A stretch of DNA of 6,717 nt from Bacteroidota bacterium. GTDB taxonomy: Bacteria > Bacteroidota > Bacteroidia > Chitinophagales > Chitinophagaceae. How positions within the stretch are numbered: the stretch's first letter is position 1; each line of letters begins with the position of its first letter. The position numbers and the translations under genes were made by a program. The DNA lies in contig JAEYVW010000476.1 in NCBI GenBank assembly GCA_023429365.1, positions 1 to 6,717 of the forward strand, in the 5' to 3' direction. The notes beneath the pieces were generated by a model. It was not told the origin of the DNA, did not search any database, and worked only from the letters and a program-made list of their open reading frames with translations. Of this stretch, positions 1 to 6,717 are shown in pieces.

Positions 1-924
1 CATCAAAGCATGGAGCGTCATGCAAACCTTGTATTGATGGGACAGGATATAGCAGAATACGGCGGTGCATTTAAGATCACGGAAGGGTTTGTAAATGATT
101 TTGGCAAATCAAGGGTTCGAAATACACCGATCTGCGAAAGCGCTATCGTTGGTGCGGCACTTGGACTTTCGCTTGAAGGATACAAGAGCATGATGGAAAT
201 GCAGTTTGCAGACTTTGTTTCGGTCGGGTTCAACCAGATCGTGAATAATCTCGCAAAAATCCATTATCGCTGGGGACAAAACGCTGATGTGGTGATACGC
301 ATGCCGACGGGCGCCGGAGTTGGTGCGGGGCCATTCCATAGTCAAAGTAATGAAGCCTGGTTTGTACATACGCCCGGATTGAAGGTGGTGTATCCTTCTA
401 CTCCCATAGATGCAAAAGGATTGCTGATAGCAGCCATCAATGATCCCAACCCGGTGATGTATTTCGAGCATAAAGCCCTGTATCGGAGTGTGAGCGGAGC
501 TGTGCCGGAAGACTATTATGAAATTGAAATTGGCAAGGCCAGGCATGTAAGGGATGGTGATGAAGTAGGTATCATCACTTATGGAAGTGGTGTGCACTGG
601 GCAGAGGACTATGCTGCTGAGCATCCCGAAATTTCTATTGATATCGTCGACCTCAGGACCTTATTACCCCTTGATTATATGGCCATCCGTGACGCTGTAA
701 AAAGAACCGGTCGCGTTTTAATATTACATGAAGACACGCTCACCGGTGGCATTGGTGGTGAGATCGCTGCCTGGATCGCAGAAAACTGCTTTGATCTGCT
801 CGATGCGCCGGTGATGCGTTGCGCATCGCTTGATACACCGATACCTTTCAACGTTGAATTGGAGCAAAATTTTCTGGCAAAGTCCAGGCTGGATGAATGT
901 TTCACTAAGCTGGTGAATTATTAA
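1..924 (+). CDS. 2-oxoacid dehydrogenase E1 component, beta-type region (partial, N-terminus missing)
   Basis: This is the C-terminal part of a thiamine-diphosphate-dependent 2-oxoacid dehydrogenase E1, which oxidatively decarboxylates a 2-oxoacid and passes the acyl group to E2. The frame is open from base 1 (H-Q-S before the first Met at 10), and E1 beta regions normally have 15-20 more residues before this point, so the Met at 10 is probably internal. Numbering from that Met, the cofactor-side motif GQDIAEYGG is at residues 11-19. The Glu of T-P-I-C-E (residue 43) aligns with the Glu that contacts thiamine diphosphate in human E1 beta. The G-P-F-H-S-Q stretch near residue 110 carries the conserved active-site-region His. 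The C-terminal transketolase-like domain follows, with D-L-R-T-L-L-P-L-D and H-E-D-T-L-T-G-G-I-G-G-E. In Bacteroidota this region is often fused behind an E1 alpha domain as one protein of roughly 650-700 residues; that half would lie outside the window. Substrate (branched-chain 2-oxoacid, pyruvate or other) cannot be decided from this fragment. The gene ends with TAA. Confidence 0.93.
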   Translation, partial: HQSMERHANLVLMGQDIAEYGGAFKITEGFVNDFGKSRVRNTPICESAIVGAALGLSLEGYKSMMEMQFADFVSVGFNQIVNNLAKIHYRWGQNADVVIRMPTGAGVGAGPFHSQSNEAWFVHTPGLKVVYPSTPIDAKGLLIAAINDPNPVMYFEHKALYRSVSGAVPEDYYEIEIGKARHVRDGDEVGIITYGSGVHWAEDYAAEHPEISIDIVDLRTLLPLDYMAIRDAVKRTGRVLILHEDTLTGGIGGEIAAWIAENCFDLLDAPVMRCASLDTPIPFNVELEQNFLAKSRLDECFTKLVNY

Positions 925-1032
925 TAAACCAGCCTGATTTTACAATTGCCAACCGGGAAACGGGGATTACCAATTCTATTAACATTATAGTGTACTTTAT
1001 CGATAGCTTTCTTTAAAAGAAAAGTAAAACGC

Positions 1033-3384
1033 GTGCCGGTAAAATGTATCATATGTTGTTGCCTGTTGACAATAACGATACTTTCCTATTCCCAGCCTGT
1101 TACTCAAACTATCAGGGGCCAGGTAATCGATAAAGACAGTCGCAGGCCTTTGGCAGGAGCTACCCTTAGCCTGTCTGATGACAGTGTGCAGGCCACGACG
1201 ATCAGCGATGAGGCGGGACGTTTTGCACTTAGGAATGTACCTGTGGGGCGCCACCGTATACAATGCAGCTTTAGCGGGTACGCACCATTTATTACCGACA
1301 ATTTTTTATTGAATAGTGCGAGGGAACTTGAACTTGTTATCGAGCTGGAACAAATTTACCAGCAGCAGACTGAAGTACTCGTTAAGGCTATACGTAATCC
1401 AAAGTTGCCAGTTAATAAAGCTTCGGTTGTAAGTACCCGATCGTTCACGCCAGAGGAAACCAGCCGGTATGCGGCCAGTGTTAATGATCCCAGTCGTATG
1501 GCGATGAGCTTCCCCGGTGTGCAACCCACCCGGGATGCCAGGAGCGATATTATTATTCGTGGCAACTCAGCAGCCGGAATGTTATGGAGACTGGAAGGTA
1601 TTGATATTCCCAACCCAAACCATTTTGCACGAAAAGGTTCGAGTGGAGGCGGTATTACGATATTCAGCAGCAGTATGCTGGCCAATTCGGATTTTTCAAG
1701 CGGCGCCTTTCCTGCCGAATACGGAGATGCATTGTCGGGTGTGTTTGATATGCGTTTCAGATCGGGTAATAAAGAAAAGAACCAGTACACCTTCAAGGCA
1801 GGCTTGATCGGCATTGATTTTTCGGCGGAAGGACCCATGCAAAAAAATGGAAGTTCGTTTCTGCTTAACTACCGGTATTCCACACTTGGTATTTTAGACA
1901 AACTCGGATTTCATCTTGCCGGTGAAAGAGAAGTCAATACGTTCCAGGATATTTCTTTCAATTTGGATTTCCCTTCAAAAAATAAGCGCTCGGTTTTTAA
2001 TTTCTGGGGCATCGGCGGATTGAGCAGGGAAGATTATGCTGAAGTGGATGATCCCAATGAGTGGGACGAATACGATGACTACGCGATCTATGATTTTAAA
2101 ACAAAAATGGGTGCTACCGGCATTGGGCATAGTTTGCAACTAGGAAATACCTCGCTTCTTAAAACCTCTCTGGCCATCATGGATCAGAAGATCCGGTATG
2201 TCGATGACACGTTGAATACCCAGAAAGATCCTTTTACGACCAACGATGAAGTGTATAAAAACAACAGAGTTTCATTTGCCATTTCTTTCCAGACAAAACC
2301 TGTAGCGGCGTTAAGCTGGAAAACAGGGATGTTTATCAGTCGGCTCGGCTACCGCTTCAATCAAAGTGTTTTTGATTTTGAAGCCCGTGTTTATCGTCGC
2401 GATATTGTCGACGGGGATGGGAATACATTTTTATGGCAACCCTACACACAGTTCGGTTTGAAGGTCGGTCAAAAGTTAACGATCAACGCAGGATTGCATG
2501 TCATGTATCTTTCTCTCAACAAAACCAGGTCGATCGAACCGCGGACCAGCTTACTGTATAGAATTAATCCCAATCATACCATGAGCCTGGCTGTAGGACG
2601 ACATGGCAAAGTGCTTCCGCTTGGATCTTATTTTTTCAAAGCCGGCAATGGCGACTTGCCAAATCTGCAACTAGACATGGTGAAGTCAACGCATTTTGTT
2701 TGGGCTTATGACTGGCTGATGAAAAGGAACTGGCGTCTTCACATCGAGGCATACCTGCAAAAACTAAGCGATGTACCGGTTGTGGATGATAGTGACAGAA
2801 CTTTCTGGCTACTGAATATGACCGAGGGCTATGCTACTGAACCCCTGGTTAGCAGGGGCAAGGGTGAAAACAAAGGTGTTGACATAACAGTAGAGAAATT
2901 TTTCTCCAGGGGTTGGTTTATGCTGGCAGGATTTTCAATTTTTAACTCCACGTATTCTCCACTGAATGGGAAATCATACAACACACAGTACAACAGTCGT
3001 ACAGCGGGAACATTCACATCTGGTCGTGAATGGAAGTGGAAAAAGAATAAAACCATGGGCCTGGGAGGAAAAGTATTGTACAATGGTGGCATGCCCATAT
3101 CTCCACTGCTGGCCGGTGCGCCTGTTAACTCAAGAGTCCCGGTACTGGATGAAACCAGGCCTTTCTCCGAAACCGTTCCGTCATATTTCCGAATGGACGC
3201 CCGATTGTCTTTGCGAAAAGACAGGACAAAGACGGCCTGGATGATAGCCCTGGATATTCAGAATCTTCTTGGGATAAAAAATACAGATGCTTTAAGTCGC
3301 CGTTATGATCCCGCAGCCCGTCAATGGGTCTACAAGAAATCATCAGGATTTGTACCAGTGATCAGTTACCAGTTGGATTTTTAA
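1033..3384 (+). CDS. TonB-dependent receptor-like outer-membrane protein with carboxypeptidase-regulatory-like N-terminal domain
   Basis: A probable outer-membrane beta-barrel transporter of 783 residues; the substrate is unknown. The GTG at 1033 is chosen because it gives a good signal peptide: a Lys at residue 4, a hydrophobic run over residues 6-18, and a likely signal peptidase I site near S-Y-S-Q (18-21). The frame upstream is open only to a TAG at 988 and contains no ATG. Residues about 26-107 form a carboxypeptidase D regulatory-like domain (I-R-G-Q-V-I-D, R-P-L-A-G-A-T, the G-R-F-A-L-R-N-V-P-V-G turn). A plug domain covers about 125-245, with D-I-I-I-R-G-N-S, R-L-E-G-I-D-I-P-N-P-N-H-F and G-A-F-P-A-E-Y-G-D-A-L-S-G. 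E-V-L-V-K-A at 114-119 may serve as a TonB box, but this is tentative. The rest is barrel with alternating aromatic strands and ends in Y-Q-L-D-F, with the terminal Phe expected for outer-membrane assembly. No SusD-like lipoprotein gene lies beside it, so a glycan-uptake pair is not supported here. A Shine-Dalgarno site is absent; the leader is A-rich, as usual in Bacteroidota. Confidence 0.9.
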   Translation: MPVKCIICCCLLTITILSYSQPVTQTIRGQVIDKDSRRPLAGATLSLSDDSVQATTISDEAGRFALRNVPVGRHRIQCSFSGYAPFITDNFLLNSARELELVIELEQIYQQQTEVLVKAIRNPKLPVNKASVVSTRSFTPEETSRYAASVNDPSRMAMSFPGVQPTRDARSDIIIRGNSAAGMLWRLEGIDIPNPNHFARKGSSGGGITIFSSSMLANSDFSSGAFPAEYGDALSGVFDMRFRSGNKEKNQYTFKAGLIGIDFSAEGPMQKNGSSFLLNYRYSTLGILDKLGFHLAGEREVNTFQDISFNLDFPSKNKRSVFNFWGIGGLSREDYAEVDDPNEWDEYDDYAIYDFKTKMGATGIGHSLQLGNTSLLKTSLAIMDQKIRYVDDTLNTQKDPFTTNDEVYKNNRVSFAISFQTKPVAALSWKTGMFISRLGYRFNQSVFDFEARVYRRDIVDGDGNTFLWQPYTQFGLKVGQKLTINAGLHVMYLSLNKTRSIEPRTSLLYRINPNHTMSLAVGRHGKVLPLGSYFFKAGNGDLPNLQLDMVKSTHFVWAYDWLMKRNWRLHIEAYLQKLSDVPVVDDSDRTFWLLNMTEGYATEPLVSRGKGENKGVDITVEKFFSRGWFMLAGFSIFNSTYSPLNGKSYNTQYNSRTAGTFTSGREWKWKKNKTMGLGGKVLYNGGMPISPLLAGAPVNSRVPVLDETRPFSETVPSYFRMDARLSLRKDRTKTAWMIALDIQNLLGIKNTDALSRRYDPAARQWVYKKSSGFVPVISYQLDF

Positions 3385-3440
3385 TGTTTGAGAGAGTATT
3401 CTTTCAGTAAGATTATTCTAATCGAGGATGTAATCATCGT

Positions 3441-5120
3441 CTATTTGTTCATCATTTCTACCACGCCCGACCAGCCATCAGGCACACCTTTTTGGAGGTA
3501 GCGTGTAGCATTTTGACAAAAAAATGCTGCGGTCTGATCAGCCGGGTTTAGTTCAGTGACGGATTCAAAGGCCTTGATAGCCGAAGCAAAAGAACGATTC
3601 AGGTAATCCTGCATACCGTCGTTAAATAACGGAAGGGTGCTTTCTTTAATTTTTATATCTCCTTCAGGGCTCCCGCTAAAACATTCATGAATACCTATCG
3701 GTTCCTGCTTACCCTTTACCTGCACCTGACCCAGGTACCTGAGTTTAAAAGATGGTGAATCCTGGAGTTGCTGCAGCGTGGCATCGCTGAGCAGGATATC
3801 TGCCTTGTAGTATTTTGTCAGGCTTTCAATACGCGATGCGGTATTAACGGTGTCTGAAATGGTTGTTGCATCCAGCCTATTTTTATCGCCGGTGATTCCC
3901 ATGACCAATGCCCCGGTATGCATGCCGATACCGATACGGATCGGTGGCTGGTTGTTCTGGCTTCGTTTGAGATTGAACCCGACCATACTTTTTTTCATTT
4001 CCACGGCGGCGGATAAGGCATCCATCGCGCTACCCGGAAAAAGCGCCATGATAGAATCACCAAGATATTGGTTTATAAATCCATTGTGCTGGCGGATGAT
4101 GGGTCCCAGTGTTTCATTGTAATCACAGACAAACCGAAACGTTTCTTCCGGGCTCATTTTTTCTGAGAGTGCGGTATAGTCGCGGATATCGGTAAAAAGT
4201 ACGGTCACCACTTTTTCGACCTGGTCGCCCAGTCTCACATCTGTGATCACATCGTGTCCTAAAGAACCGATGAATTCGTAAGGGACAAACTTACCTGCCA
4301 CTTCATAGATCCTGCGCATGGCTTCTTCCCTTTCATGGGCTTCACGAATATTTTTTTCATATAGCAGGGCGCTTTCGATTGCGGAAGAAGATTGCAGGGC
4401 CAGTGTCGTGAGAAATTTAAGATCGGCAGCAGCGTAGTGCATAGGCCTTTCACTTGCAAGTATAATTGCGCCCATCACACGATGTTTTACCTTAAGCGCC
4501 GTGTACATAACCGATTGAACAGAAGGATGGATAATGCCGGACTCTTTCAACGGGCTGAGATCACTCATGATATCAGACAGGCCGCTTAATCCGATCTTTA
4601 GCATGCGGCTGGCATTGGCGACGACACGTTCTTTGTTAAACAGGTCTTCACCGGCAGAAGCTGGTACATCCAGTTGCTTATTGGTTTCATCCCAAAGGGT
4701 CACTATAGCACTACCCTCGGGCTTGAGATGCATGGCCTCCTGTACAGTGATCTCTGCAATTGCTGTAGGTCCGATGGCCTGCGCAAGTTTATCTGAAAAA
4801 TTGAAGACCATGTTCACTTCCTGGTAAAGCGACAAGACCTCGGCTCCCAGTTTTTTTCGTTCTGTTTCTTTTTTTGCAAGTAACGAAAGCAGGGAAGCAA
4901 TGGAGGCGGCTTTATCATTACCAATCACCCACCCGAGGTTTTCATCCTCGAGTAATATCGGCCAGCGATGGGCGCTGTCCACTGAATCTTTTCCGACAAT
5001 CAATTTACCCTGGTCGTCTTCAATACGGATATCGCCGTTCAACTGGTTGATCAACGACAATACCGATGAGGGGTCGCCGGTTTTTTTACCGATAATATGC
5101 TTAAGATTTATCCTCGCCAT
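3441..5120 (-). CDS. GAF domain-containing class III adenylate/guanylate cyclase
   Basis: A soluble 559-residue cyclase predicted to make cAMP or cGMP; no signal peptide or membrane segment is seen. Residues 1-80 form a small N-terminal region (I-R-I-E-D-D-Q-G-K-L, then N-L-G-W-V-I-G-N) that resembles sensory regions found ahead of GAF domains in signalling proteins. A helical linker (85-112, L-S-L-Y-Q-E-V-N) leads into a GAF domain at about 115-255, then a second helix to about 275. The class III catalytic domain is about 300-480. Its metal-binding Asp residues are D311 (F-T-D-I-R-D) and D355 (L-G-D-S-I-M-A-L-F), and the transition-state pair is N426 and R430 (V-N-T-A-S-R). The residue that usually contacts the purine as Lys is Q351, and the partner position is T419. 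The tail at 497-545 looks like one TPR-type helix pair (A-I-K-A-F-E-S-V-T-E-L-N-P). It is last in a minus-strand cluster, 41 bases after the free receiver gene. Start ATG with no Shine-Dalgarno; stop TAG. The family is certain; the product nucleotide is not. Confidence 0.94.
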   Translation of the reverse strand: MARINLKHIIGKKTGDPSSVLSLINQLNGDIRIEDDQGKLIVGKDSVDSAHRWPILLEDENLGWVIGNDKAASIASLLSLLAKKETERKKLGAEVLSLYQEVNMVFNFSDKLAQAIGPTAIAEITVQEAMHLKPEGSAIVTLWDETNKQLDVPASAGEDLFNKERVVANASRMLKIGLSGLSDIMSDLSPLKESGIIHPSVQSVMYTALKVKHRVMGAIILASERPMHYAAADLKFLTTLALQSSSAIESALLYEKNIREAHEREEAMRRIYEVAGKFVPYEFIGSLGHDVITDVRLGDQVEKVVTVLFTDIRDYTALSEKMSPEETFRFVCDYNETLGPIIRQHNGFINQYLGDSIMALFPGSAMDALSAAVEMKKSMVGFNLKRSQNNQPPIRIGIGMHTGALVMGITGDKNRLDATTISDTVNTASRIESLTKYYKADILLSDATLQQLQDSPSFKLRYLGQVQVKGKQEPIGIHECFSGSPEGDIKIKESTLPLFNDGMQDYLNRSFASAIKAFESVTELNPADQTAAFFCQNATRYLQKGVPDGWSGVVEMMNK

Positions 5121-5161
5121 GATTTATTAAAGAAGCAGGGTGACTATTAAAGACAAAAAAA

Positions 5162-5539
5162 TCAAAGGCCCAGCACATCTTTTGCCTTTTGCAGGATCAT
5201 TTCCGGATCAAAAGGTTTGGTCATATACACGTCAGCGCCAACTTCCTGGCCTTTTTGCCTGTCGAGTTCCTGCCCCTTTGCGGTGAGTAGTGCGATATAT
5301 ACATCCGTTAATTCGAGTTCTTTCTTTACTTTCTTACAAACATCCATGCCATTCATGCGCGGCATCATTACGTCCAGGAAGACAAGCTGTGGTTTCTCTC
5401 TTTGAATCATGTCAAGCGCCACTTCCCCATTTTCTGCAGTCAGGAATTCCACGCCTTCATCTTCGAGTTCCTCCAGTGTTTGTTCGATAAGCATCCGGAT
5501 ATGCGCTTCATCATCTACGATTAAGATTTTTTTCTCCAT
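5162..5539 (-). CDS. Single-domain response regulator (CheY-like receiver)
   Basis: A 125-residue stand-alone receiver with no output domain, so it probably acts by protein contact or as a phosphate shuttle in the cytoplasm. All hallmark residues are present: the acidic pair D9 and D10 (I-L-I-V-D-D-E), the phospho-accepting D56 (L-V-F-L-D-V-M-M-P-R-M-N-G), the switch T86 (A-L-L-T-A-K) and K108 (Y-M-T-K-P-F). It therefore looks fully competent for phosphorylation. It lies between the hybrid kinase gene (78 bases upstream in transcription order) and the cyclase gene (41 bases downstream), which makes the kinase its likely partner and the cyclase a possible target; this is inferred from gene order only. 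The leader before the ATG is A/C-rich without a Shine-Dalgarno, and a perfect inverted repeat lies 18 bases upstream. The stop TGA is followed at once by seven T on the coding strand. Confidence 0.96.
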   Translation of the reverse strand: MEKKILIVDDEAHIRMLIEQTLEELEDEGVEFLTAENGEVALDMIQREKPQLVFLDVMMPRMNGMDVCKKVKKELELTDVYIALLTAKGQELDRQKGQEVGADVYMTKPFDPEMILQKAKDVLGL

Positions 5540-5557
5540 GTGTTGTTGTTTTCTATG

Positions 5558-5576
5558 ATTCCAGACTGGCTGGAAT
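5558..5576 (-). repeat. Perfect 7-bp inverted repeat (hairpin) in the leader of the receiver gene
   Basis: ATTCCAG, then five bases (ACTGG on the plus strand), then CTGGAAT: the two arms match over all seven positions. On the minus-strand transcript the hairpin sits in the 78-base gap between the kinase stop and the receiver ATG, ending 18 bases before that start. No T-run follows it in the direction of transcription, where the sequence is A/C-rich, so it is not a standard intrinsic terminator. It could be an mRNA-processing or stabilising hairpin, or a palindromic protein-binding site. The pairing is seen directly; the function is unknown. Confidence 0.5.
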
Positions 5577-5617
5577 GTTGTGATTGTTATATTTCCTTAG
5601 CTGATTGTATTGCTCAA

Positions 5618-6717
5618 TTATTGATAAATCAGGAACAGTACGTTTTCCAATCCTTTTTCAAACCTCAATGATTTTACGATCTCCTGTTTATCGGAAAGTA
5701 TCGAATTAAGGATGATTATATCAGGTTGCGTTTTTATCGCTTTTTCAAACAATTCCTTTCCATCTGATTCCACCACCTGGTAACCTTTTGCCTGCAGTAC
5801 ATCTGTCAGCGAACGCACTGCAGTCGTGTCTTCATCCACCACCATTACTTTTTTCTTCGACTTACCCTGTTCAATCAGGTTACCCACCTCTGCAAATAGC
5901 TGGGCCGTATCGATCGGCTTGGTAAGATAGCGGTCTACACCAATGCGGTATCCCCTTGCCTTATCCTGCACGATGGATAGTACGATGATCGGTATATCCA
6001 TGGTCTTGGGATCGTTCTTTAAAATGGCCGCTACATCAAACCCGTTCATTTCGGGCATCATCACATCCAGGATCACCAGGTCGGGGCGGTGCTGACGAAT
6101 CCTGGCCAGCGCTTCTTTACCATTGCTGGCTTCTTCTATCAGGTAACCGGCCTCTCCCAGCTCTTGTTGCAAAAGTGATCGGATAGAGTCATCGTCATCC
6201 ACCACAAGGATCGTCGCGTGATTGCCATTCAGTTTAAATTTGGATTGTGCCATCTGCTCCTTCAATTGCTTAACCAGGTCATCCAGGTGGATGGGTTGTG
6301 TCGACGAAGCCTGTTTTGGAATGGGAAGGGCGAAATAGAAAGTGCTTCCCTTACCCAGTTCACTTTTTAGCCAGATACGTCCCTGGTGATGTTCGATGAT
6401 CTCTTTACAGATCGGAAGGCCGAGCCCGGTACCCTTGGGTTTGTCGGTCAGTGTATCTCCAACCACCTGCTTGAATTGTTCAAATACCGCAGCATGATCA
6501 CCAGGAGCGATACCAATACCTGTATCAGTAATACCAGTGATGATCTCTCCTTTTTTGGCAGTGATGCTACAGGTGATTGTTCCCGAGGGCGTAAATTTTA
6601 CCGCATTGGAGATCAGGTTTACCATTACCTGTATAAGCTTGTCACGGTCGCCATGTACTAAAGGCAGTTCATCGGGAATACTTGTTTTCAGTTGAAGGTT
6701 CTTTTGTTCAAATAATG
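5618..6717 (-). CDS. Hybrid sensor histidine kinase with two C-terminal receiver domains (partial, N-terminus beyond the window)
   Basis: The visible 365 residues, counted from the first full codon at 6715, are the C-terminal part of a hybrid kinase. The frame is open to the window edge, and the residues before the first Met at 6625 (for example P-L-V-H-G-D-R-D-K-L-I-Q-V) are typical kinase sequence, so that Met is internal. The HATPase domain covers about 1-133: N box N-L-I-S-N-A-V-K-F-T (33-42), G1 box D-T-G-I-G-I-A (64-70), F box V-F-E-Q-F (77-81), G2 box G-T-G-L-G-L (95-100). The phospho-accepting His domain and the sensor lie off the window. Receiver 1 (about 168-283) is intact, with acidic D173-D176, D217, S247 and K266. 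Receiver 2 (about 288-365) has N337 where the phosphorylated Asp should be, and the protein stops after the fourth strand (L-F-L-I-Y-Q), before the usual switch residue and Lys. It is the first visible gene of the minus-strand signalling cluster and the likely source of phosphate for the next gene. Stop TAA. Confidence 0.93.
   Translation of the reverse strand, partial: LFEQKNLQLKTSIPDELPLVHGDRDKLIQVMVNLISNAVKFTPSGTITCSITAKKGEIITGITDTGIGIAPGDHAAVFEQFKQVVGDTLTDKPKGTGLGLPICKEIIEHHQGRIWLKSELGKGSTFYFALPIPKQASSTQPIHLDDLVKQLKEQMAQSKFKLNGNHATILVVDDDDSIRSLLQQELGEAGYLIEEASNGKEALARIRQHRPDLVILDVMMPEMNGFDVAAILKNDPKTMDIPIIVLSIVQDKARGYRIGVDRYLTKPIDTAQLFAEVGNLIEQGKSKKKVMVVDEDTTAVRSLTDVLQAKGYQVVESDGKELFEKAIKTQPDIIILNSILSDKQEIVKSLRFEKGLENVLFLIYQ

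Noticed and set aside
109..624. 171-residue open frame on the minus strand inside the E1 gene
   Set aside because: It lies wholly opposite a clear E1 beta coding sequence with conserved catalytic motifs, and its translation has no recognisable domain.
1004..1011. TAGCTTTC, close to the Bacteroidota -7 promoter pattern TAnnTTTG, upstream of the receptor gene
   Set aside because: The last base does not match and no TTG-type -33 element sits at the right distance, so a promoter call is not supported.
1356..1838. 160-residue open frame on the minus strand inside the receptor gene
   Set aside because: It is opposite the well-supported plug domain and shows no protein-like motif of its own; a shadow frame.
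3385..3440. Possible bidirectional terminator in the convergent gap, including GATTA-TTC-TAATC at 3411-3423
   Set aside because: The stem is only 5 bp and AT-rich, and no T-run follows on either strand; too weak to call.
5148..5184. T-run right after the receiver stop codon, as a possible terminator before the cyclase gene
   Set aside because: The only stem before it is about four A-T-rich pairs plus a mismatch, so the genes are more likely co-transcribed.
6386..6661. 91-residue plus-strand open frame at the window end
   Set aside because: It runs opposite the HATPase domain of the hybrid kinase, whose N, G1 and G2 boxes are clear; a shadow frame.

Overview
The window looks like a piece of a Bacteroidota chromosome, most likely from the Chitinophagaceae or a related group. 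This is an inference from four things: an E1-type 2-oxoacid dehydrogenase of the kind common in that phylum, an outer-membrane receptor with an N-terminal carboxypeptidase-regulatory-like domain, A-rich leaders without Shine-Dalgarno sequences in front of the starts, and abundant hybrid-type signalling proteins. No RNA genes, insertion sequences, CRISPR arrays or phage genes are visible. Gene density is high; the longest gap between genes is 108 bases.

Layout. Positions 1-924 (+) hold the C-terminal part of a 2-oxoacid dehydrogenase E1 beta-type region, cut by the window start. Positions 1033-3384 (+) hold a complete TonB-dependent receptor-like outer-membrane protein that starts at GTG. After a 56-base convergent gap, the rest of the window is one minus-strand signalling cluster. 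In transcription order this is a hybrid histidine kinase (5618-6717, its N-terminus beyond the window) carrying two C-terminal receiver domains, a stand-alone CheY-like receiver (5162-5539), and a GAF plus class III nucleotide cyclase (3441-5120). The spacings are 78 and 41 bases, so the three are probably co-transcribed from a promoter outside the window.

How they may work together. The kinase, the free receiver and the cyclase look like a phosphorelay-plus-second-messenger module: the kinase could phosphorylate its own first receiver and the small receiver, and the cyclase would make a cyclic nucleotide. The cyclase has no receiver domain of its own, so any link to the kinase would have to be through protein contact or through its GAF and N-terminal sensor regions. 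This coupling is inferred from gene order only. The most notable details are a second kinase receiver that lacks the phospho-accepting Asp and its last structural elements, a Gln in place of the usual purine-contacting Lys in the cyclase, and a perfect hairpin just upstream of the free receiver gene. Nothing seen amounts to a clearly new system; the module is built from known families in a plausible but unproven arrangement.
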